Assembly: GCA_046732895.1 (NCBI GenBank)
Contig: JBKPNZ010000066.1
Coordinates: 1 to 33,790, forward strand
Source: JBKPNZ01 sp046732895
GTDB taxonomy: Bacteria; Actinomycetota; Thermoleophilia; Solirubrobacterales; 70-9
DNA length: 33,790 bases
Direction: 5' to 3'
Shown: piece by piece, positions 23,041 to 30,528 of the stretch
Position numbering within the stretch: the first letter of the stretch is position 1
Layout of the letters: each line of letters opens with the position of its first letter
Position numbers and translations under genes: made by a program
Notes under the pieces: generated by a model
Databases searched by the model: none
What the model was told of the DNA's origin: nothing
What the model saw: only the letters and a program-made list of their open reading frames with translations

Positions 23041-23709
23041 CTACCGGTTGCGCACCTCGTCCAGCACGACGCGCCCCCCGACCTCGGCGTACCCGCCATC
23101 CAGCGGTCGCGCGATCAACACCGACCGCTCGCCCTGCCGGATCTCGATCTCCCGCCCGAGCTGCGCACACAGGATCAGGGCGGCGGATCCGGTCGCCTCG
23201 TCCTCCGGCACGGCCAGCTCCGGCACGAACACTCGCTCCCGGACAACACCGGCATCCTCGTCCGCCCAGGCCCACATCCCCACGAGCCCGAAGCCGTCGG
23301 GAGGACCCGTCAGCCCGTCCACCTCCGCGGGCGAATCCACCTGCACGAACTGAAACGGCGGACCCCACTCGGGACGCGCTGCGATCCACGCCAGATCGCC
23401 GTCGAAGCGCACCCTGACCTCCCCTGCCGGCGGGCGCAGCACCTCCGGCGCCTCACCGGTCTCTCGCAATAGCCACGCGCTTCCCACGAGCGGGTGCCCG
23501 GCAAGCGGCAGCTCCTCGCTGGGCGTCAGGATCCGCAGCTCGCCGCGCTCACGGTCATCGACGTAGACGGTCTCGGAGAACCCCAGCTCCGTCGCAATCG
23601 GCTGGCGCTCGGATTCCGGCACCGCAGCGCCGTCGAGGAACACCCCCAGCGGATTCCCGCCCGAACCGTCCTCCAGGCAGAAGACGCGCAGCACGTGCAG
23701 TTCCCGCAT
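23041..23709 (-). CDS. PhzF family isomerase-like protein, short form
   Basis: A 222-residue protein of the PhzF/diaminopimelate-epimerase fold. Visible motifs are VFCLEDGSGGNPLGV, the catalytic Glu46 in GFSETVYV, LPLAGHPLVGSAWLL and VPEDEATGSAA. Family members are usually 260-300 residues with two similar halves; this one is shorter in the middle and second half but keeps the Glu and GH motifs. The substrate is unknown, and no phenazine genes are near. It starts nine bases after purH and is the last gene of a purN-purH-phzF operon. Confidence 0.88.
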   Translation of the reverse strand: MRELHVLRVFCLEDGSGGNPLGVFLDGAAVPESERQPIATELGFSETVYVDDRERGELRILTPSEELPLAGHPLVGSAWLLRETGEAPEVLRPPAGEVRVRFDGDLAWIAARPEWGPPFQFVQVDSPAEVDGLTGPPDGFGLVGMWAWADEDAGVVRERVFVPELAVPEDEATGSAALILCAQLGREIEIRQGERSVLIARPLDGGYAEVGGRVVLDEVRNR

Positions 23710-23718
23710 GAGCCCGCT

Positions 23719-25341
23719 CTAGTGCCGGAAGTGGCGCCGGCCCGTCACGACCATGGCGGCGCCGGCGGCGTCGCAGGCCGCGATCACCTCGTTGTCGCGC
23801 TTCGACCCACCGGGCTGGATGAACGCCGTCGCCCCCGCATCCATCGCGGACTGGGGGCCATCCGGGAACGGGAAGAACGCGTCCGACGCCACGGAGGAGC
23901 CCCCGAGCAGCCCGGCGGCGTCATCGCCCCGCGCATCCTGCGCCTTCTCGATCGCAAGCCGCACCGAGTCCACCCGGCTCATCTGCCCGGCGCCGATCCC
24001 GAGGGTCGCACCGTCGCGCGCGAACACGATCGCGTTCGAGCGCACATGTCTGCAAACCTTCCACGCGAACTCCAGGTCCGCCCACTGCTCCTCGCTCGGC
24101 TTCGCCTTCGTGACGACCTGCATGCCATCACGCTCCTCGTGCGAGCGGTCCGGGTCCTGCACGAGCAGGCCACCCCGCACCCGCTTCACGTCGCGCTCGC
24201 GCGGCTCGTAGTCGCGCCGCTCCGTGTTCTCGAGGATCCTGATCGCCTCCTTCTGGCGCAGCACCTCCATCGCGCCGTGCGCGTAGTCAGGCGCGATCAG
24301 CACCTCGATGAAGTTCTCGTGCAAACGCTCGGCGAGCTCCTCCTCCACGGGCCGATTGAGCGCGATCACCCCCCCGAAGGCCGACAGCGGGTCGCAGGCG
24401 AGCGCCTTCTCATATGCCTCTGCGAGCGTCCCGCCCACCGCAACGCCGCAGGGGTTGTTGTGCTTCACGATCACCGCGGCGGGCTCGTTGAACTCGGCAA
24501 GCAACCGCCGAGCCGAATCGAGATCGAGCACGTTGTTGAACGACAGCGCCCGCCCGTGGAGCTTCGACACCCGGGACAGCACGTGGGAGCGGGCCCCCAC
24601 CTCCGTGTACAGCGCGGCCCGCTGATGCGGGTTCTCGCCGTACGACAGGTCGAGAAACTTCTCGTACGCATTCACCCAATGACTCGGGAAGACCTCGTAC
24701 CGCATCCCGAACCAGCGGCTGATCGCCGCGTCATAGCGAGCCGTGAACGCGAACGCCTCGTTGGCGAGCCAATGACGCGTCTCCAGCGAGAGCTCCCCAC
24801 CCGACTCCTCGAGCTCGGCGATCACGGCGTCGTAGCTCTCCGGGCTCACGACCACCGCCACGTCCTTGTGGTTCTTCGCGGCGGCCCTGATCATCGTCGG
24901 ACCGCCGATGTCGATGTTCTCGACCGCGTCGTCCTCGCTCACGTCCCGCCCAGCGACCGTACGCTCGAACGGATACAGGTTCACGCACACGAGGTCGATC
25001 GGCTCGATCCCCTCCGCCTCGAGCGTCGCCTGGTGCTCCGGGTCGTCGCGCACGGCAAGGATCGCCGCGTGCAGGCGCGGGTGGAGCGTCTTCACCCGTC
25101 CGCCGAGGATCTCGGGAGAGCCCGTCAGGTCGGCGACGTCGCGCACCTCGAGGCCCGCCTCGCGCAGCGAGGCGGCCGTGCCGCCCGTCGAGACGATCTC
25201 AACGCCGAGCGCCGCGAGGCCGCGCGCGAAGTCGGCGATCCCCGTCTTGTCCGAGACCGAGAGCAGCGCGCGGCGCACCCGCAGGCCCCCACCTCCGCCG
25301 TGCGTGACGGTCGTCTGCTGCTCTGTCGCCTCAGGACCCAT
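23719..25341 (-). CDS. purH: Bifunctional AICAR transformylase / IMP cyclohydrolase
   Basis: Catalyses the last two steps of IMP synthesis. The N-terminal cyclohydrolase (about 25-220) shows RALLSVSDKTGI, STGGTAASLREAG, GGRVKTLHP and NIDIGGPTMIRAAAKN. The C-terminal formyltransferase shows SYGENPHQRAA (233-243), the catalytic KHNNPCG (293-299) and ends with VVTGRRHFRH, the family's conserved end. The 540 residues match the usual 510-540. The first 20 residues with a Gly run are variable. The ATG at 25341 overlaps the last 11 bases of purN. Confidence 0.97.
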   Translation of the reverse strand: MGPEATEQQTTVTHGGGGGLRVRRALLSVSDKTGIADFARGLAALGVEIVSTGGTAASLREAGLEVRDVADLTGSPEILGGRVKTLHPRLHAAILAVRDDPEHQATLEAEGIEPIDLVCVNLYPFERTVAGRDVSEDDAVENIDIGGPTMIRAAAKNHKDVAVVVSPESYDAVIAELEESGGELSLETRHWLANEAFAFTARYDAAISRWFGMRYEVFPSHWVNAYEKFLDLSYGENPHQRAALYTEVGARSHVLSRVSKLHGRALSFNNVLDLDSARRLLAEFNEPAAVIVKHNNPCGVAVGGTLAEAYEKALACDPLSAFGGVIALNRPVEEELAERLHENFIEVLIAPDYAHGAMEVLRQKEAIRILENTERRDYEPRERDVKRVRGGLLVQDPDRSHEERDGMQVVTKAKPSEEQWADLEFAWKVCRHVRSNAIVFARDGATLGIGAGQMSRVDSVRLAIEKAQDARGDDAAGLLGGSSVASDAFFPFPDGPQSAMDAGATAFIQPGGSKRDNEVIAACDAAGAAMVVTGRRHFRH

Positions 25342-25987
25342 TCGTCTTCTCGACCACCGGCTCCGAGTCTATGTGGACGAGGTGCGGATTCTCCTTGTCG
25401 ACCCGAACCCGCCCCTGGGCGATCATGCGGATCGCCTCCGGGTACAGGGCGTGCTCCGTGGCGTGGATCGCCTCCTCGAGCGCCGCGCGGTCGCGATCCG
25501 GAGGGATCGGGACCGGGCGCTGCAGGATGATCGGCCCCGAGTCGACCCCCTCGTCCACGAAGTGAACGGTCACCCCCGTCACCTTCACCCCGGCCGCCAG
25601 CGCCTGCCCGACCGCATCGAGCCCCGGGAACGACGGGAGCAGAGCCGGGTGCACGTTCACGATCTGATTTCGAAACCGGGCGACGAGCGGTGGCGTAAGG
25701 AGCTCCATGTAGCCGGCGAGCACGATCAGGTCGGCGTCCCGCGACTCGAGCCAATCGCCCAGGGCAGCGTCACGCGCCTCGCGGTCGTCGTAGTCGTCCC
25801 GGCCGAACAGCCCCTCCTCGATTCCCGCCCGGCGCGCGCGCTTGAGCGCCGCGGCGTCCGGCTTGTTCGATGCAACCCCGACAACCTCGATGTCACCGGC
25901 TCCATGGAACCGGTCGAGGATCGCCTGCAGGTTCGTCCCAGCGCCGGAGGCGAGGACGGCGAGTCGAAATGGCCGGTCAGCTCCCAA
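25331..25987 (-). CDS. purN: Phosphoribosylglycinamide formyltransferase
   Basis: Transfers the formyl group of 10-formyl-tetrahydrofolate to GAR in purine synthesis. The 218-residue protein shows RLAVLASGAGTNLQAI for phosphate binding, VGVASNKPDA, the catalytic Asn-His pair in NQIVNVHPALLPSFPG and the Asp in HFVDEGVDSGPIILQ. TTG 25987 is the only start near the conserved beginning; it has GGAAAGG about 11 bases upstream. An ATG at 26083 would add 32 residues overlapping the divergent beta-helix gene. It heads the purN-purH-phzF operon. Confidence 0.93.
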   Translation of the reverse strand: MGADRPFRLAVLASGAGTNLQAILDRFHGAGDIEVVGVASNKPDAAALKRARRAGIEEGLFGRDDYDDREARDAALGDWLESRDADLIVLAGYMELLTPPLVARFRNQIVNVHPALLPSFPGLDAVGQALAAGVKVTGVTVHFVDEGVDSGPIILQRPVPIPPDRDRAALEEAIHATEHALYPEAIRMIAQGRVRVDKENPHLVHIDSEPVVEKTNGS

Positions 25988-26010
25988 GATGCGGATAACC
26001 TTTCCACACG

Positions 26011-27342
26011 ATGCGCAGGGGACACGCGTCAGCGGCAGGGGTTTTCTTGGTAACGGGACTGCTTGCTCTGCCGGGGGCGGCAAACGCGGCCACGATCCAG
26101 GTCACGACCACCGACGACGAGTTCGGGATGGGCGCCCCCTGTTCTCTGCGCGAGGCGGTTCAGTCGGCGAACACCAACGCGGACTTCGGCGGCTGCGTGC
26201 GGACCGGCGCGGGCGCCACGGACACCATCGACCTGGATGGTGGTGAGAGGTACGTGCGCACGCGCACGGGCATCGACGACACGAACGACAGCGGTGACTT
26301 GGACATCGCCGGTAAGACCACCATCAAGGTCGTCGGCCAGGGCAAGGCGATCCTCGACGGCAACGACATGGACCGCGTGATCGAGGTCCTGACGGACGGC
26401 CAACTCATCGCGTCGCGGCTGACGATCACGAACGGGACGATGCCCGGCACCCAGGGCGGTCGCGGCGGTGGCGGCATCTCGAGCCTGGGCCGCCTGTCCC
26501 TCAGCTCCAGCGTTCTCTTCGACAACGCGGCCGAAGGGGGGGCGAGCGGCTGCGGCTGCGGTGGGGGGATCGAAAGTCGCGGGCGCATGCACCTGGAGAA
26601 GGTCACGCTCAACCACAACGAGGGCCAGTTCGAAGGCGGTGGGATCTATGCGGCAGGTCCGCACGAGAAGGTGGACCGCAGCACGATCGCCGGCAATCTG
26701 AGCTTCAAGGGTGGCGGGATCGACGCCTTCGACTCCCTGACCGTCACCAAATCCACGATCTCCGGCAACGAGGCCACGGCGGGTAACGGCGGTGGGGTGT
26801 TCGTAGGCACGACTGATGACGAGGGCGTCACCCTCATCAACTCAACGCTCAGTGGAAACCGCGCCACCGACGGCGGCGGCGGCCTGTTCAGGTTCAGCGG
26901 CCACGTGCACCTCAACGGAGTGACGGTGAGCGGGAACACTGCCGACCTCGGCGGGGACGCAACAGGTCACGGCGGGGGACTCGACGGCGGCGTCTTCGGA
27001 ACCAGCTTCCCGCTGTTCAAGTTCCAGAACTCGATCATCGCCGGAAACGCCGACCAGAACCCGACGGATCCCGCGCCGGATTGCGCCCGGCTCGACAGCG
27101 GCGGCTTCGGCCACCACGACCTCCTCGGCGTGGGCGGAGGGTGCCAGCCCGGGTCCGGCGATATCACCACCGGCGATCCTCGGCTCGGCCCGCTGGTCGA
27201 CAACGGCGGCCCGACGGCGACGCTGAGGCTGAAGAGGGGCAGCCCGGCCATCGGACGCGCGAATCGCATCACCGCGCCCAAGCGGGACCAGCGCGGGGTC
27301 AAGCGCGACGCCCATCCCGACATCGGCGCCTACGAGCGCTGA
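26011..27342 (+). CDS. Secreted parallel beta-helix repeat protein, choice-of-anchor Q type
   Basis: A 443-residue exported protein. The signal peptide is about residues 1-26 (FLVTGLLALPGAANA before ATIQ). CSLREAVQSAN near the N-terminus and the terminal PDIGAYER frame a right-handed beta-helix with repeats of the type STISGNEA, STLSGNRATDGGGG and VTVSGNTADLGG. Such proteins are extracellular and may bind or cleave polysaccharides; no catalytic residues are evident. TAACCT lies nine bases before the ATG. The start is only 23 bases from the divergent purN start, and the end overlaps recQ by 13 bases. Confidence 0.85.
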   Translation: MRRGHASAAGVFLVTGLLALPGAANAATIQVTTTDDEFGMGAPCSLREAVQSANTNADFGGCVRTGAGATDTIDLDGGERYVRTRTGIDDTNDSGDLDIAGKTTIKVVGQGKAILDGNDMDRVIEVLTDGQLIASRLTITNGTMPGTQGGRGGGGISSLGRLSLSSSVLFDNAAEGGASGCGCGGGIESRGRMHLEKVTLNHNEGQFEGGGIYAAGPHEKVDRSTIAGNLSFKGGGIDAFDSLTVTKSTISGNEATAGNGGGVFVGTTDDEGVTLINSTLSGNRATDGGGGLFRFSGHVHLNGVTVSGNTADLGGDATGHGGGLDGGVFGTSFPLFKFQNSIIAGNADQNPTDPAPDCARLDSGGFGHHDLLGVGGGCQPGSGDITTGDPRLGPLVDNGGPTATLRLKRGSPAIGRANRITAPKRDQRGVKRDAHPDIGAYER

Positions 27343-28874
27343 GCGCCTCGCTCCAGCCGGAGCTTCGGGTACCGCCCGCCCGTCGAGACGAGCTCACCTG
27401 CATCGAGCAGGGCATCGACCTCGGCGAGCAGCTCGCCGTTCGCCCAGTCGTCGAGCGCGCCGTATTCGGGAAGCTCGTCGTAGCCGTACTTGAGCACGAC
27501 CTTGCTGCGCCCGCCGCGGAGAATCTCCACGACTCGCGTCCGCCCGACGGTCGGCGATGCCCCGTCGACGACGCCAAGGATCGCTTCACGAACCGCCTCC
27601 GGACCCTCGCGGCCACCCCCCACGAGCTGCGAACCGGAGTGCCTCGACTCGCTCGGGCCCAGCGCCAACTTCCCGTCGCACACATCGCAGCACCGCCCGT
27701 CGGCCACTGCACGGGAGCGGTCGCCGAAGTGCCGCAGGATCGCGGCGCGGCGGCACTGCCCACCCTCCACGAAGCCCCAGATCTCGCGGTACTGGCGCCA
27801 GCGGTGGCGCTTCGCCTCGGGGTCGTCGACCTGGTTGATGAAGAACACGTGGAGGCCCTTGTCGCGGTTCTCGGCGAGCAGGACACATCGCGACGGGAGG
27901 CCGTCGCGGCCGGCCCTCCCAGCCTCCTGGTAATAGGCCTCCAACGAGCTCGGCACCGCCTCATGGACGACCGTGCGAACGTCGGCCTTGTCGACGCCCA
28001 TCCCGAATGCATTCGTCGCCACCACGACCTGAGCCCGTCCGGACATGAACGCCGTCTGGGCGGCCGCGCGCTCCTCGCGCTCCATCCCCGCGTGGTAGGT
28101 CGCCACCCCCACCCCGAGCTCCCGGCTGAGCCAGGCCGCCGTCTCGTCCGCCTTCCGGCGAGTGCCCGAGTAGACGATGGTTGGCCGCGCGTCCGGCTCC
28201 CGTACCAATGCGAGGAGCCCGTCGCGCTTCGAGCGGGCCGAGCGGATCGGCACGACGTCATAGGAGAGATTCGGTCGATCGAACCCGGTCGTGATCCGAA
28301 CCGGGTCGCGCAGGCCCAGGCGGCGAATGACGTCGGCCGCCACCCGTGGCGTCGCCGTGGCGGTGGCCGCAAAGATCGAGCGCGCCCCAAGCTGCCGCGC
28401 GACCTCCCCGAGCCGGAAGTAGTCCGGCCGGAAGTCATGCCCCCACTGGCTCACGCAATGCGCCTCGTCCACGACGAAGAGGCCAATCGGCGCCTGCGCC
28501 AGCGCATCGGCGAAGCCCGGCGTCGCAAAGCGCTCGGGCGCCACGTAGAGCATGCGCGTGTGGCCCGCGATCGCCCGGTCCAGCGTGGCGCGATTGGCCG
28601 CAGGGTCACGCTGGGCGTTGATCAGCTCCCCGCGGCCGCCGAGGGTGTCCACCTGGTCCTGCATCAGCGAGACCAGCGGCGAGACGATCACCGTGAGGCG
28701 ATCGTCCATCATCGCCGGCAGCTGGTAGCAGAGCGACTTGCCGGCGCCGGTCGGCATCACGAGCAGGACGTCCCGGCCGCCCATCGCCGCCTCGACCGCC
28801 TCGCGCTGCCCGGGGCGGAAGGCCAGGTGGCCGAAATGTCGTTCGAGGGACTGCGCGAGCGGGTCGGGGCTCAT
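27330..28874 (-). CDS. recQ: RecQ-family ATP-dependent DNA helicase
   Basis: A 3'-5' DNA helicase of 514 residues. Motif 0 is FRPGQREAV, Walker A is PTGAGKS (41-47), motif II is VVDEAHCVSQWGHDFRPDY (DEAH 136-139), motif III is ATATATP, and motif VI is YYQEAGRAGRDG. A zinc module follows (CRRAAILRHFGD ... CCDVC), then an RQC-like winged helix (GRTRVVEILRGGRSKVV to YPKLRLERG). No HRDC domain is present, as in short actinobacterial RecQ proteins. It lies 65 bases after purF on the same strand. A possible role in recombination or fork repair is general to the family. Confidence 0.94.
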   Translation of the reverse strand: MSPDPLAQSLERHFGHLAFRPGQREAVEAAMGGRDVLLVMPTGAGKSLCYQLPAMMDDRLTVIVSPLVSLMQDQVDTLGGRGELINAQRDPAANRATLDRAIAGHTRMLYVAPERFATPGFADALAQAPIGLFVVDEAHCVSQWGHDFRPDYFRLGEVARQLGARSIFAATATATPRVAADVIRRLGLRDPVRITTGFDRPNLSYDVVPIRSARSKRDGLLALVREPDARPTIVYSGTRRKADETAAWLSRELGVGVATYHAGMEREERAAAQTAFMSGRAQVVVATNAFGMGVDKADVRTVVHEAVPSSLEAYYQEAGRAGRDGLPSRCVLLAENRDKGLHVFFINQVDDPEAKRHRWRQYREIWGFVEGGQCRRAAILRHFGDRSRAVADGRCCDVCDGKLALGPSESRHSGSQLVGGGREGPEAVREAILGVVDGASPTVGRTRVVEILRGGRSKVVLKYGYDELPEYGALDDWANGELLAEVDALLDAGELVSTGGRYPKLRLERGAQRS

Positions 28875-28939
28875 GACATGGATGATCTACGACGCGGCGG
28901 CGATTCGCCCCCGGCGGGAGGGAGCGATGAGCCGCGGGC

Positions 28940-30433
28940 TCAGGGAACCCGGCCGCCGGCGACCACGGGAAGCTGCTCCAGGGCGAACTTGCCGTTGCCC
29001 TCCTCACCGAGCGGATACTCGCCGCTGAAGCAGGCGTCGCAGTGGATCTCGCGCGGCGTGCCGACCGCCTCATAGACGCCTTCGAGGGAGAGATAGGCGA
29101 GCGAGTTCGCCCCAATCTCCTGAGCCACCTCGTCAACGGTGCGGTCGTTGGCGACGAACTCCTCTCGCGATGGCATGTCGATCCCGTAATGGCAGGGATG
29201 GCGGATCGGCGGCGCTGAGATGCGCAGGTGCACCTCGGTGGCGCCGGCCTCCCGCAACATCTCGACGATCTGGCGAGTGGTGTTGCCGCGCACGATCGAG
29301 TCGTCGACGACCACGACGCGTTTGCCGGACACGATCTCGGGCAGCGGGTTGAACTTCATTCGGACTCCGCGCTTGCGCAGCTCCTGCCCAGGCTGGATGA
29401 AGGTTCGCGCGACATAGCGGTTCTTGATCAGGCCATCGTCCTTGGGCAGCCCACCGGCGCGCGCGTACCCGGTCGCGGCGGGATTGCCCGAGTCCGGAAC
29501 GGAGATCACCAGGTCGGCGTCAGCGGGCGCCTCGCGCCACAGGATCTCGCCCATCTTGCCGCGAACCTCCTGGAGCACCCGTCCCTCGAGACGGGTGTCT
29601 GGCCGCGAGAAGTAGATGTGCTCGAAGACGCAGTGGGCGGTGCGCTCGGCCTCCATCACCTGGCGCGTCTCGAGGCCGCGCTCGCCGATCGACACGAGCT
29701 CCCCGGGCTGGAGCTCACGCAGGAGCTCCGCGCCGATGATGTCGAACGCACAGCTTTCCGAGGCGATGCAGTAGCGATCGCCGATCTTGCCGAGGGAGAG
29801 CGGGCGCACCCCATGGGGATCGCGGAAGGCGACCACCGCTCGCTTCGTCATCACCACCGTCGAGTAGGCGCCCTGCAGGCGCGGCATCACGGCCTCGACC
29901 GCGTTCTCGATCGGCCGTGCCTCCTCGACCGACAAAAGGGCGGCCATGATCTCCGAGTCGGAGCTGCCGCGGAAGGCGATTCCCTTCTCGCGCAGCTCGT
30001 TGTAGAGCTCGACCGCGTTGGTCAGATTGCCGTTGTGCGCGAGTGCGACCTCGCGGCCGTCGTCGCGCCACACGGGCTGGGTGTTCTCCCACGAGCCGCC
30101 GCCGGTGGTCGAGTAGCGGACGTGACCGATCGCCATGTCGCCGTCCAGCGCACGCAGCTTCTGCTCATCGAAGACCTGGGAGACGAGCCCGGTCTCGCGC
30201 AGCGTGGTGATGTGGCCGCCCTCGCAGGTCGCGATTCCCGCCGACTCCTGGCCGCGGTGCTGGAGCGCATAAAGCGCGAAGTAGGCGTAGCGCGCAACAT
30301 CGTGCCCCGGCGCGTACACACCGAAGATCCCGCACTCGTCGCGCGGGCCATCGCGGTCGGGAATGTCGTCGTAGCCCTGCCCGGCAACGCCTTCGGCGTC
30401 GCGGTCCGGGAAGGGCCGCTGGCTCTGGGTCAT
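28940..30433 (-). CDS. purF: Amidophosphoribosyltransferase
   Basis: First step of purine synthesis, making phosphoribosylamine from PRPP and glutamine. The N-terminal nucleophile is Cys34 in DECGIFGV, so 33 residues must be removed, longer than the 11-residue propeptide of Bacillus PurF. HRGQESAGIA, GHVRYSTTGG and NGNLTN belong to the glutaminase; VVVVDDSIVRGNT is the PRPP site. Cysteines in HCVFEHIYFSRPD, HPCHYGIDMP and CDACFSGEYP match the four 4Fe-4S ligands of the Bacillus-type enzyme. The ATG has GAGAAG four bases upstream. A perfect 7-bp inverted repeat lies 35 bases upstream. Confidence 0.97.
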   Translation of the reverse strand: MTQSQRPFPDRDAEGVAGQGYDDIPDRDGPRDECGIFGVYAPGHDVARYAYFALYALQHRGQESAGIATCEGGHITTLRETGLVSQVFDEQKLRALDGDMAIGHVRYSTTGGGSWENTQPVWRDDGREVALAHNGNLTNAVELYNELREKGIAFRGSSDSEIMAALLSVEEARPIENAVEAVMPRLQGAYSTVVMTKRAVVAFRDPHGVRPLSLGKIGDRYCIASESCAFDIIGAELLRELQPGELVSIGERGLETRQVMEAERTAHCVFEHIYFSRPDTRLEGRVLQEVRGKMGEILWREAPADADLVISVPDSGNPAATGYARAGGLPKDDGLIKNRYVARTFIQPGQELRKRGVRMKFNPLPEIVSGKRVVVVDDSIVRGNTTRQIVEMLREAGATEVHLRISAPPIRHPCHYGIDMPSREEFVANDRTVDEVAQEIGANSLAYLSLEGVYEAVGTPREIHCDACFSGEYPLGEEGNGKFALEQLPVVAGGRVP

Positions 30434-30467
30434 CTGGCTTCTCTGCCCCGAGAAGTCGAATGGCGAG

Positions 30468-30484
30468 GCAGGCGGGGCGCCTGC
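30468..30484. repeat. Inverted repeat between purL and purF
   Basis: GCAGGCG (30468-30474) and CGCCTGC (30478-30484) pair perfectly around a 3-base GGG centre in the 95-base purL-purF gap. As RNA on the minus strand it would be a tight hairpin about 35 bases before purF. It could be an operator, a processing site or a weak terminator; no T-run follows. Confidence 0.45.
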
Positions 30485-30528
30485 AAAGCAAGGCTAGCAG
30501 CGGCGCAGGATCGCGCCCGCGGCACCTC

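Noticed and set aside
22725..23099. Minus-strand frame containing PVAQLVARSPFKRCGCRFESDRG
   Set aside because: This peptide is the well-known false translation of a tRNA gene; the frame runs through tRNA-Lys at 22834-22907.
23494..25530. 678-codon plus-strand frame antisense to purH
   Set aside because: It is a mirror of a real GC-rich gene on the other strand: rich in Arg, His, Leu and Val with no conserved domains, and purH is unmistakable.
27081..29075. 664-codon plus-strand frame over the beta-helix end and recQ
   Set aside because: It starts inside the beta-helix gene in another frame and then mirrors recQ; the composition is that of antisense reading.
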